A DNA stretch of 64,000 bases from Liriodendron chinense (taxonomy: Eukaryota > Streptophyta > Magnoliopsida > Magnoliales > Magnoliaceae): NCBI GenBank assembly GCA_003013855.2, contig ML058372.1, forward strand, positions 1,612,001 through 1,676,000, given 5' to 3'. A program made the translations under genes and the position numbers. Positions 45,638-55,734 of the stretch are shown here, piece by piece; positions within the stretch are counted from its first letter, which is position 1, and each line of letters opens with the position of its first letter. A model generated the notes under the pieces. That model worked only from the letters and a program-made list of their open reading frames with translations. It had not been told where the DNA came from and ran no database searches.

Positions 45638-47236
45638 TTATGGGGCTAAGTTAGATCCATTTTCATCCTTAGAATTTACCGGATCATTAGGCTCATCGGC
45701 CTTCACCGGAATAGTTTTGTCAATTTGTTTACCACTTCTAAGGGTGGTAATGGATTTAGCTTGCTCCATGTTTTGGTTTGAAGAATTAGGGATGCTTACT
45801 TCATGTACTTGCTTTGGATTGGGCTGAGGTTGGGCCGGAAAGGTCCCTTCCCTAGCATTCAAGCGTCCCTTAATCTCATTAACCGAGACTTTCAGCTCTT
45901 GGAACAATTGCTGATTCGATTCATTTATTTGCGCTTGCCCTTGCATAAACGCTCTCAAGGTATCTTCCAATGAGAATTGAGGTGGGGCCATATTTTGCAT
46001 CGGTGGCCCTCTTTGGGAGTTGGTAGGATTGCCCGTAGGAGCATTCTTCCAACTGAAATTCGGGTGGTTCTTCCAACTCTCATTGTATGTATTACCCACC
46101 GGTCCATTGAAGGGCCGTTGATAACCATATGTGGCATTGGCTGTCTCTTGCAGCACTTCCTTAAATGCAGGAATTGTAGGACAATCTTGCGTAGCGTGTA
46201 AGTCGGTGAGACAAATCCCACATGTGGTTTCAATAGCTTCCTTGGACTTGGAAACTCCATTTTTGCTAAGTTCCATGGCCACAACCTTCCTTGTGAGGTT
46301 GGCTATCCTTGCATTCACGTCGTCTTCCTCTTTAAGGACATATATCCCTCCTTTCTCTTGAGTAGGCTTGGGGTTCTTGGGTTTATCCGAGGTATCCCAA
46401 GATTGGGCGTTTTCAGCCAACATGTCCAAGTAACTCCAAGCATCATCTGGATTTTTACTCATAAACTCGCCATTGCACATCATTTCCACAAATTGGCGCA
46501 TATTGGAACTTAATCCATCATTGAAAAAATTTATAACTCGCCAACTCTCATAGCCATGATGTGGGCAAACAAGCAGGAGTTCCTTAAATCTTTCCCAACA
46601 TTGAAAGAATGATTTACCCTCTTTAGCTGAGAAATTCATTATGGCCCTTCGAAGAGTGTTTGTTTTATGAGCCGGGAAGAACTTTTTCAAGAATTCCCGG
46701 TTCATCTCAACCCATGACCCAATCGAATGTGGTCTAAGAGAGTGAAGCCAATCTTTGGCTCTTTCTTTCAAAGTGAAGGGAAAAAGTTTAAGTCTGATTG
46801 TATCCCCAGAAACATTGGGATAATGCAAGGTGGCCAACACTTCTTCGAATTCTTTCAAGTGTAAGTATGGGCGGTCAGAGTCTAGCCCATGGAATTTAGG
46901 TAAAAGTTGGATTACTCCCGGTTTTATGTCAAGGGTCCCACCGTTAGCTGGTAGAACTATGCAAGAAGGTGTAATTGTACGAGCAGGTTGTAGGTAATCC
47001 CGTAGTGATCTCATTGGAGGAACATTATGTACCTCATTCTCTCCTACTCCTTCCTGATTTGCGTTTGTGGTTGGAGTAGGGGGGGGGGGAGGATTCCTTA
47101 AGGGTGTTTGATCCATACTCCCCAAACTTTCACAATGCTCTTGATAATTCCGGACTCGTCTATGGACTGACAATGGTCCAACTAAACCACCTTCGGATTG
47201 GAGACGATTTGAATGGTTACGTTCCCAACGGGACAT
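45638..47236 (-). CDS. E4 Gag
   Basis: 532 codons from MSRWERNHSNRLQSEGG at 47236, the first Met after the leader and shared with E2. Core SLRDYLQPARTITPSCIVLP, FHGLDSDRPYLHLKEFEEVL, SFFQCWERFKELLLVCPHHG; zinc knuckle CGICLTDLHATQDC near residue 338; basic ITTLRSGKQIDKT near the end. It stops at a TAA at 45638-45640, where E2 has CAA. Pol follows in the same frame. This is probably a nonsense mutation, though stop read-through between Gag and Pol cannot be excluded. Confidence 0.93.
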   Translation of the reverse strand: MSRWERNHSNRLQSEGGLVGPLSVHRRVRNYQEHCESLGSMDQTPLRNPPPPPTPTTNANQEGVGENEVHNVPPMRSLRDYLQPARTITPSCIVLPANGGTLDIKPGVIQLLPKFHGLDSDRPYLHLKEFEEVLATLHYPNVSGDTIRLKLFPFTLKERAKDWLHSLRPHSIGSWVEMNREFLKKFFPAHKTNTLRRAIMNFSAKEGKSFFQCWERFKELLLVCPHHGYESWRVINFFNDGLSSNMRQFVEMMCNGEFMSKNPDDAWSYLDMLAENAQSWDTSDKPKNPKPTQEKGGIYVLKEEDDVNARIANLTRKVVAMELSKNGVSKSKEAIETTCGICLTDLHATQDCPTIPAFKEVLQETANATYGYQRPFNGPVGNTYNESWKNHPNFSWKNAPTGNPTNSQRGPPMQNMAPPQFSLEDTLRAFMQGQAQINESNQQLFQELKVSVNEIKGRLNAREGTFPAQPQPNPKQVHEVSIPNSSNQNMEQAKSITTLRSGKQIDKTIPVKADEPNDPVNSKDENGSNLAP

Positions 47237-47464
47237 AAACCACTCAACCAGAAACCGAAACTAATCCTATTCTAGGAAACTAAAATTTGAAACTGAAAGA
47301 AAATTCTGCAAAAGCTAAGTTAGAAGGGTATCACCTGATGCGCTTGAACTAGAGAAAAAAAACTCCTACAAAACAGAAAAACTTGTTAGTTCTAAGAAAA
47401 TCAAAACGCCTAACTATTTCTACTTCTACAGCCACTGGAATTATTTGAAAACCGTTATCTAATC

Positions 47465-47482
47465 TCCCCGGCAACGGCGCCA
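47465..47482 (-). promoter_or_regulatory. E4 primer-binding site (tRNA-Asp)
   Basis: Minus-strand TGGCGCCGTTGCCGGGGA, 6 bp from the LTR. Confidence 0.92.
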
Positions 47483-47488
47483 AAAACT

Positions 47489-48934
47489 TGTTCGCTCGCC
47501 TCAAGTGTAAGGCTGCGATGTAGTAATAAATCTCGGTAAGACCGAGGTCGATCCACAGAGAAATAGTAACAGCTACCAAATCACTCCAGCAACTCGGCTT
47601 TTTAAAGGAAATCAGATTTAAAAGAGTGCTTACTTAAAACAAGAATTTAATGAAAAATCAGAGATATTAAGTACTAAGGCTTTCAAGGATCCACTTGTAG
47701 CAATCCTATGTCAATTCAGTCAATCCAAATAAAGAACACAACTAGATTTGAAGTCCTATCTCTCATCTAGTTGGAAAGTAAAGCATTCACACACATTCCA
47801 TCACATTCAAGTTGAACTTCCAAGTTCTAGTTCCATTCAATCAATACAAAACTCAAACTATAGCCTGCGGAGTAACAGCCATGCCTCTGGACTATGGCCT
47901 GCTCAAGGATTACTATAATCCGAATTTAGATAAACAAACATGATAATCTCAGAGAATTAAAAGGAATTCATGTCTGGAGCACATAAACTCAGATAAAACA
48001 TCTCAAACTATCATTATTTGGAACTAAACCATGCAAAAATCCAAACTTGAATGCAAATTACTTGAATTAAACTGAAATCAACATAGTATTAGCTACAAGC
48101 TTCACCTCTCAGCCTTAGCTGAGAGGTATTAGCCGAGCATAGTCATGCTACAACTAAAAACTCTGAAATAAAGCATAAAAATAGAAAAACCCGAATAGGA
48201 GAGTTGCAGCCGCTCCACAATCGCCTTCACCCTCCAAACTTACGTTCCTTAGCCTCTCTGATGCCCTAGGGAGAGCCCCTAGGTGTCCTTTTATAGCAAA
48301 CAATCTCCCTTGCGTCGAATTCTGCGAAAGACTACGCATTGCGCAGTGTTTTTCGGAGTCCTGATTTAGAAAGGACTGATCTTACGCAGCGCCTACCGGT
48401 CACGACCGGTCGGACTGATTTTCCAAGCATTCCAATGAGTACAGCCGACCGGTCATGACCGGTCGGACTGGCTATCCATTCATCCAACAAGTGTGGCCGA
48501 CCGGTCATGACCGGTCGGACCAGATTTTCCATCATCCATTGTGTGTGCCCGACCGGTCATGACCGGTCGGGCTTTGTTCCCACCTTGTCCAGTGTATACA
48601 GCCGACCGGTCATTACCGGTCAGGTTCCAATGTAATGTGGTCAGCCTTCATGGCCGACCGGTCATGACCGGTCGGCCTGTCTTCCATTTGATTCTTCTTC
48701 TCTTCTTTTTCTCCTTTTTCTTCTTCTCTCTCTTCTCTTTGCGTTCTCCTTTCTTTGGTCTTCTTTCATCTTCATTCAAAAGCTCTAGAAGCATTCTTTT
48801 GGCTTGTAATTGAATGAACTCCGCTCTCATCCCTATAATCACAAAACATATGTTAGGTGGGCCTTTAAACCATGAAAATCATGCAAATCTTGTCGTGTAA
48901 TGGGTAATGCAATGTATAAATTGGAGGTTCAACA
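47489..48934 (-). repeat. E4 5' LTR
   Basis: 1446 bp. TATA 48287-48296; hairpin 48104-48127 (CCTCTCAGC...GCTGAGAGG); palindromes 48391-48677, several perfect. Confidence 0.95.
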
Positions 48935-48939
48935 GTAAC
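48935..48939. repeat. TSD of E4, right copy (GTAAC)
   Basis: Pairs with 39263-39267. Confidence 0.95.
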
Positions 48940-49591
48940 ACACAAAGTGAGCACTCCCTATCACCCACAAACTAGTGGACAAGCTAAAATATCCAATAGG
49001 GAGATTAAACACATTTTAGAGAAAACGGTGAACCCCGATCGCAAGGATTGGTCGCTTCGGCTTACCGATGCGCTTTGGGCTTACCGTACAGCTTTCAAAA
49101 CCCCTATTGGAATGTCTCCCTATAGACTTGTCTATGGGAAGGCTTGTCACTTGCCTGTGGAGTTGGAACATAGGGCATATTGGGCAATTAAGAAGATGAA
49201 TTTCAATTCTGACAAGGCAAGCTCGTTACGCAAACTACAATTGAATGAACTTGCAGAAATCCGGAATGAGGCTTATGAGAATGCGAGAATTTACAAGGAT
49301 AAGACGAAGATATTCCATGATAAGAATATTCTTCGCAAGACATTCACGATCAATCAAAAAGTCCTCATGTATAATTCTCGCTTATATCTATTTTCGAGAA
49401 AATTGAGATATCGATGGACCGGTCCCAACATTGTGCAAACTGTCTATCCATATGGGACTGTCGAGCTATTGAATCCGAGGAACGGCAACATTTTTAAATC
49501 AAATGGGCAGCGATTAAAGCCGTTCTTTGAGAAATTTCCTTTAGAAGGTATGTCCATACCCCAAAATGATCCTGTGTATCAGGATGATTGA
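48940..49591 (+). pseudogene. E3 integrase, C-terminal part
   Basis: Resumes the E3 integrase after E4: STPYHPQTSGQAKISNREIK. The catalytic Glu (SGQAEISN in E4) is Lys here, from a G-to-A change near 48986. The C-terminal domain follows (DALWAYRTAFKTPIGMSPYR, GPNIVQTVYPYGTVELLN), ending MSIPQNDPVYQDD at 49591. Even without E4 this integrase would lack its acidic triad. Confidence 0.93.
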
Positions 49592-50703
49592 TCTCCTAGT
49601 CTGATGGAGGTATAGAGTAGTTAGGATTAGGATTTTGCTGCTTTTGTTTTCTGTTTGTTAGAAGGAGGAAGAATTCCACTTTTCACTCTCTCAGTTACTA
49701 TCATTCCTAACTCCCTTTTATTTTCAAATTGCTCTCATATTTTGCTCATTGCACATCTTTTACATTGAGGACAATGTAAGATTTGGTTGGGGGGTGTAGG
49801 ATCACTTGGATGAATCCAGTGTTTTGCAACATTTCAAGCAATTATGTGGAAATTTTTCGATTTTTCAAAAATTCGAAACTCTTTTGGAAAACACCGGTTC
49901 TATGCATTTAAGTTGATATGAGCATAAGAGGAAGAGATATGAAGTGTATGGGGCTGGATGTCTGGAATCTCTCATAACATAATGATTTTATATGTGAACT
50001 CCCCTATTTTTGTGATTGATAGAAAATCTGAATACTTTTACACCTAGTTCACATTACACGATTTTCATGAGTTGAAGGAATTATGTGATTTATGGATTAG
50101 CTAGACTTTGAATTAAGGTGTTGAGAAATCAGGCCGGGGTACTTTGTCCATCCTTGTCCATGGGAAAATAATGAAAGATATGGATTTTTAAAAATCCTAT
50201 CTAATTTAAAAAGAAAAAGGAAAAGGAAGGATGAAATTGAGAATGATGGAAAAACGGTGGAAAATTCCGATTAGGGCTACCTACTACCAACCGGGGGATG
50301 GTCTACCCGTAACCAAAGCCGGAAATGGGACGTAGTGTGAAAGTCGTCGGAAGGACGGTAAGGCAAATTCCTGTCATTGGCTTGATGTGGCTCTATGTAC
50401 CTTGAGTTCTATAGTCTAGTTGATCTATGAAGAAGGTAATCCTAGAAACTCGAGGGATGAATTTTCACTACCCACACTAGGTTGAATTTGTTCAGGTCCT
50501 ATTTATCAACCAATCAGCGGGAATTTCATATGAATGCTTATTATGTTTTGAGGATTTACAGTTTCAACCTTTGACGCCTAATCTTTCTGAATCTTACACT
50601 TATGAACCTTGGAATGTATAGAAGGATGGTTTCTGAAAGAGAGTTGAGTTTTGAAGAATGGGATTAGTTTCACACATGTTTTACTCGGGACTAGCAAAAT
50701 GCT
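49592..50703 (+). other. E3 3' UTR with hairpin, second polypurine motif and conserved block
   Basis: TTACATTGAGGACAATGTAA (49760-49779) is a perfect 8-bp stem with a 4-base loop. GGTTGGGGGGTG follows at 49785-49796. The conserved block at about 50281-50385 includes GTCGTCGGAAGGACGG. No gene seen. Confidence 0.8.
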
Positions 50704-50715
50704 GGTTGGGGGGTG
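50704..50715 (+). promoter_or_regulatory. E3 polypurine tract
   Basis: GGTTGGGGGGTG immediately before the 3' LTR TGTTGAG. Confidence 0.88.
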
Positions 50716-52322
50716 TGTTGAGCTCTTAATTGTGCATATTCTAACCCCAATTCATCACTCATTGTGCAAGGTTTGTATGGTTTGTAGGCTAATCCAATGC
50801 ATGTTTTGTGACTACAGGACTGAGAGTGGTTCCACCTAATTGAAGATAAAAAGGGCTCATTCGGGACTATTTTGATGAAGATCGTTTGAGGACCAAAGAA
50901 GAAAAGAAGAAAGAAAATAAAGGAAAGAAGCAAGGAAAGAAAAGAAAAAAAAATAAAGAAGAAAAAGAAGTTTGGAAGACTGCCGACCGGTCATGACCGG
51001 TCAGCCAAGAGGGCCAGACCGGTCAAGACCGGCCAGCTATGAACGCTGGAGCTTCAATGAAGACAGCCGACCGATCATGACCGGTCGGCCATGGCTGCTG
51101 GAACATGAATGAAAACGTCTGACTGGTCATGACCGGTCGGACCAGCTTGCTAGATTAACGTTGAACAAGGCCGACCGGTCATGACCGGTCGACTATGCTT
51201 GTTGGAGTAACCATCCATTGAGGCCGACCGGTCGCCGGTCGGCTGTGCGTAAGAAGTTAGAAACTTCCAGATATAGTCCGATTTTCTCTGCGCTGCGTAA
51301 GTATTACGCAATTTCCCGATTCTTCCGAAGTTGTGGAGCCTCCAGACTATAAAAGGACACCTAGGAATCATTCCTAGGGTATCCTAGAAGGGTTCAAGCG
51401 AGGTTGGAGGCTGCAGAAGTGAATTGTGGAGTTCTACAACTCTTGGAGTTTGTTTTTGCTGTTTTCATGTTTTTATAGTTGTTTCATGTTTCCTTGGATC
51501 ATGAGCAGCTAAACCTCTTAGCTAGGGCTAAGAGGTGAAGCTTGTAGTGGATCCAAGATGTTTTAATTTGTAGTTAAGTGGTTTTAAGTGTGGAATTCAT
51601 GATTATGAACTAAGGTTTGAAGTTTATACAAGTTTTTGAGTAGTTTTTCTTAGTCTTATGATGACTCATGGATGTTTGGGAGAATTACTTAATTGCTTAA
51701 TTGGTTTGTGACGGTCTAGACCTGTATGATCCGAGGAATCGGAGTGCGCTCTAGTACTATGATCTTCATAAAGGGACTTCATACCAAAGTTCTATTTCTC
51801 TGTTTTTCTGGAATATGTAAGGAACTGTGTATGTGATTTGAATCTAGTTCAAATCTTGATCTAGCCTTGTCTTATGACAGGACCTGAGGATGGTTATGAT
51901 TGTGAATTAGACCTTTTGGAAAGGGGAATGACCTATGCAATTGAGCATGCTCAACTCAGCCTACATTGAGTGAATCTTATGCATAGAACTTACATATGAC
52001 AGATTATTTAGTTTAACAGCTCTATCATCTGACTAGATAGATCTTAATATCGATTCTAGTTGAGAGAATGAGAAACCACAGCGGATTGAACATCAAGGAT
52101 TGCTACAAGTGGATCCTTGGAACCCTAGTGCCTTTTTATCATTAGTCACTTTAATTTAATTAAACTTTGTTACTCACATCAATTCTATTCAAAATCTGAT
52201 TACTAGCTTTCAATAGACACTTTTGGATGTGTTTGTGAAATCCTACATAAGTCCCTGTGGATCGACCTCGGTCTTACCGAGATTATTACTACATCGCAAC
52301 CCTACACTTGGGGAAGCGAACA
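50716..52322 (+). repeat. E3 3' LTR
   Basis: 1607 bp. Palindromes 50982-51244 (last unit shortened to GACCGGTCGCCGGTC); TATA 51347-51356; hairpin 51523-51546. Confidence 0.95.
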
Positions 52323-52800
52323 ATGACTGAGAAGGACGACTCTGGGCCTGCGCCTGTCATGTATGGACAGGTGACCTCGGGAAGTCCATTCTACAGTTTT
52401 GTGTACCTGCGTAGCCCAACCGACGGATGCCGTTTGAATGGGTAGGGCATCGACTGTTGTGTTGTGGCAGTTCATAACAATTGCTTTGTAGAGAATTGAA
52501 ACTCTTTGACATGGTTTATCGTGATGACCATAGTCTCGTTTGCCTAGCTTTTGACCCAAATCGGATCACATCTTTATAGTAGATATATAAATGATGACAT
52601 ATTTGCATAGTTCCGGATACTGGCGGCTTCTTTTCGAGAAGTCATTTCATTCAACACGTCGAATTAGGCCAAGCCTCGAAGATGTACAATTCTGCTCGTT
52701 TAAAGATCTAGGAACGTCCATTTAACCATTCTATTGCGTCCGGAACTCTCGAAATAACCAAAATAGGCTCAAGCGAAACTTGAAAACACTTAAAATTGAG
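52323..52800. other. Unassigned flank of E3
   Basis: Not the continuation of Tat copy A that lies left of E3. A short plus-strand open frame (MTEKDDSGPAPVMYGQ, 52324-52445) has no recognisable domain. No gene called. Confidence 0.4.
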
Positions 52801-53780
52801 CTCGGTACACCCGTAAACATGTTCTGTAATTGACTGATTTTTTGGGTGCGTGGGACCTAATTTATGGGTGCGTGGGACATTAACGCACCCTTAAATCAGT
52901 TATCTGATTTTTGTTGAATTTATGGATGCGTGGGATAATTTTCGGGTGCGTGGGAGTCCAATGCACCCTGAAAATACAAGCCCGAATTATGTTGAATTTT
53001 CAGGTGCGTCGGACTATTTTCGGGTGCGTGGGAGTCCAATGCACCCTGAAAATACAAGTCCGAATTATGTTGAATTTTTAGGTGTGTCGAGCTATTTTCG
53101 GGTGCCTGCCCACACTTATGATTTTTTATAATCCGGACCTGTGGTGGTGTTGGTTGGAATAATCTTCCGGTGGAAGATGCCGGTGATCGGAAAGGGATTC
53201 CGATGACCGGGAAAGTTTTCCGCTGTCAGAAAGGGATTCCGGCGAGAAATCCCAAATACTTAGGGGATAATGGCTCTCTCTCTCTCTCTCTTAATCTGTA
53301 CAAATGAACAGTGGAAGGGGGTATTTATACCCGAAAATACCGGACAACGACCAATGAGAGGCTGCCACGTATGACACATCTCATAAAGCCTTCGACGCAC
53401 CCCCAAATAAGCGCATGGGAGCTCCGACGCACCCCAAAATGATGTTCTAAAATGTGTTGATTTTATGGGTGCGTCGAGCTATTTTTTGGGTGCGTTGGAG
53501 TACAATGCATCCAAAAAGTGCTATGCTGGTTCTTGGTGTTTTGATGGGTGCATCGAGCTAATTTATGGACGCGTTGGACAATTTTTTGGATGCGTCAAGG
53601 TCCAATGCACCCTGAAATTGCAGTTCCGTATTTTTTGAATTTATGGACGCATCGAAGGTATTTTTGGGATGCGTCAAGCTAATTTTGGGTGTGTCAGACA
53701 TGAAATACATCCCGAAATACTTTTTGAATTTTCATGAATTTAAGGGTGCGTTGGGCTGAATAAATGGGTGCGCTTGACGT
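52800..53780. repeat. GGGTGCGT(G/C)GG-rich degenerate repeat
   Basis: Dispersed GGGTGCGTGGGA/GGTGCGTCGGAC phrases occur throughout. Two near-identical 78-bp units are in tandem at about 52939-53016 and 53017-53094 (TCCAATGCACCCTGAAAATA shared). Because 78 is a multiple of three, one frame reads a 26-residue repeat (52922-53131), but there is no other sign of a protein. Confidence 0.7.
53270..53332 (-). promoter_or_regulatory. Putative minus-strand TATA and GA-rich start region
   Basis: Minus strand GGGTATAAATACCC at about 53321-53334 is followed by AGAGAGAGAGAG (53276-53293). This looks like a core promoter inside the repeat, perhaps an LTR remnant of an unidentified element. LTR ends not found. 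Confidence 0.35.
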
Positions 53781-54440
53781 ACTCGTGTTTTGCAAAATTG
53801 GGTTTTGCGAAACGAAGGGTTTGCGGGGCCCGCTTTTCCACCATTCGTCATGCACTGCTTATTATAATTCATAAAGAAGGTGTCTACTTGATTTTGGACG
53901 GTTTCGATCACGGTGATTCGTGGGGTCCACCGGAGAAAAATGGCTAAGTGCTGGATCTTTTGCAAATCTGAATATTTGGGTGCGTCGGATGGTATTTTGT
54001 GGGATTTCCTCGAAGCACGTGCCCAGTTGATTTGTTTTGAAGAGTACTGACTTTTGAGACCCCAACACTTGCTATGAATGCCTTCTTGTAGGTTCTAAGG
54101 TGAGGGATTAGGGTTTGGTTGAAACTTTCCTAAGGGATACGGCTTAAATGATAGAGAAGGGTTTCACCAAGATCTTCATTAATGGCAATAGTGACAAGAA
54201 AATATTGCAACTAGAGATTAGGTCAAGTGCCATTAATGAGGGCTTAAGTTCATGTTTCAATCCGAGCTTTGAATGCTCATTAATGGTTTGTAACAACTAG
54301 GATTGAACAATGAACTCAAGGATTAGGATTTTGAGAAGAGAGGTTTTTGGCTATGGAAAAACACACACTCAAAGGAGGACTCTCTTTTTCGTAATTAGGT
54401 TTTTGCCCAAGTAAATGTTTAAATAGATGTGAAAAAAGGG
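53781..54440. other. No gene seen
   Basis: AT-rich unique-looking sequence. CATTAATGGCAATAGTGACAAG and related CATTAATG phrases recur near 54178, 54230 and 54270. No domain. Confidence 0.35.
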
Positions 54441-54950
54441 CAAAAAACAGCTAGTTCGGGTGCCCGGATACTAGCTTCGGGCTTCCGGAAATATAGTCCA
54501 AAAATAGATCCAGCGGCAGTCGGGCACCCTATGAACACTGGGTTGGGCGCCCGTTATTCAGTCTAACTAAAAAGTCAAGTTACTGGACCAGTTTGAACTT
54601 GGTTGGGTGCTCGGACATAGTTGTAGTCGGGCGCCTGAAATCCTTCTTGAATTTCAGTCTGGCCTTACTGGACGAATTTTGTCTTGGTCGGGCGCCCGAT
54701 ATTCATGATGTTTTTCATGAACATACTTTGGACTTGATTTTCACTGGTCAGGCACCCGGACACATTTGCAGTCGGGCGCTCGATATTCAAGATGAGTTTC
54801 AGAGTGTAGTTGCTGGACCAGTTTTCCTTAGGTCGGGCGCCTAGACAAGTTTGGGTCGGGCGCCTGATATTCAATCCTTACCTTGCTGGACATATTTTTA
54901 GGTGGTCGGGCGCCCGATTACATAGTGGTCGGGCGCCCGATGGTCATTCT
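54441..54950. repeat. Array of about 12 TCGGGCGCCCGA palindromes
   Basis: Units, perfect or with one to three changes, at about 54458, 54518, 54541, 54602, 54627, 54689, 54747, 54770, 54833, 54856, 54906 and 54928. Intervals alternate near 23 and 60 bp, so units come in pairs. A plus-strand TTTATAAAAG lies just downstream at 54957-54966. Sequence differs from the GACCGGTC palindrome, but the arrangement is the same. Confidence 0.85.
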
Positions 54951-55269
54951 GCAGGATTTATAAAAGTATGTTTTTTCTTGCCTTCTTTCCTGTAAAAGGA
55001 CTATGGGCCAACACACACACAATGTCCAAGCTGATCTTTTGGACAATCCTCTATGGCATGGGGATAAGGAAAATGTCTTTTTAAGTGACGGGCCATCTAG
55101 AAGTCAAAGGTTTTGAGAAATACGTGAATCTAGGGTTAAGGAAGTTAGTTTTGAATCAAGGTAGCTTTGTAGATCTTCCGAGTCAAACAACTGGAGATCT
55201 TTAAGGCTTCATTCTTCAGTATCTTCTAGGCTTATCAGGCATGACGACTCAACCAACAAGCTAGTTGAC
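54951..55269. other. No gene seen; putative leader of an LTR remnant
   Basis: TATAAAAG (54959-54966), then a pyrimidine-rich TTTTTTCTTGCCTTCTTTCC. The rest is unassigned. Confidence 0.35.
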
Positions 55270-55734
55270 AAATATGTGTACTTACAGAACTGTACACTTT
55301 AGATCGTCATTTTGGTTGATTTATGAAGAAGGGAATCCTTTAAGTTAATGAAATGAGCATTCACTTTGCACACTAGATCGCATTTGTTCTAGATCTTCCA
55401 TTTGTAAATCGATTGGTGGGAATTCTATATGGAATATTTACGATAGTTGGAGGGTTTAAGATTTCAATCTCTTTCATTGATTTTCTCTAATGTTTACACT
55501 TATATGTTTTAGAGTTTCTAGAAGAATGTTTCCGGGAGAGAGTTGAGTTTTAAAGGATGGGGTTGTTTCACACATGTTTTGTTCGGGACTAGGGAAATGC
55601 TAGTTGGGTGTGTGTGTTGAGATCTTAAATGTGCATATTCTAAGCCCATTTCATCACTAACTATGCATGAATTACATGTTTAAAGACTTACCTAATGCAT
55701 AGTTTTGTGATTGTAGGAATGAGAAAGAGTCTTT
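55270..55734 (+). mobile_element. E6: 3' end fragment of an E3-like element
   Basis: Aligns with the last part of the E3 3' UTR (about 50390-50715: TTGATTTATGAAGAAGG, ACACTAGATCGCATTTGTTC) and the start of its LTR (TGTTGAGATCTTAAATGTGC at 55616). The polypurine tract is decayed (TAGTTGGGTGTG). The LTR is cut at 55734 by E5. Confidence 0.75.

Larger units (their letters stand above)
39268..48934 (-). mobile_element. E4: nearly intact autonomous Athila-like element
   Basis: 9667 bp, perfect GTAAC duplications, LTRs 1393 bp (39268-40660) and 1446 bp (47489-48934). Minus-strand order: 5' LTR, tRNA-Asp primer site, short leader, Gag-Pol frame with a single stop, 3' UTR, polypurine tract, 3' LTR. 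No env-like frame. It is the youngest-looking complete element and shares LTR and Gag type with E2. Confidence 0.95.
32379..52322 (+). mobile_element. E3: Athila-like element with full Pol, broken, contains E4; no matching TSD
   Basis: LTRs 32379-33988 and 50716-52322; about 10.3 kb without E4. Order: LTR, tRNA-Asp primer site, leader, gag, protease-RT-RNase H-integrase, 3' UTR with two polypurine motifs, LTR. Flanks are CTGGG (32374-32378) and ATGAC (52323-52327), which do not match. The left flank is Tat copy A, but its continuation is not found on the right. Confidence 0.92.

Noticed and set aside
49592..50715. An env-like gene after integrase, as in some Athila elements
   Set aside because: No frame of useful length on the sense strand in E3 or E4; only UTR signals.
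53732..54068. Minus-strand frames in unassigned DNA
   Set aside because: Short, with no domain and no second copy.
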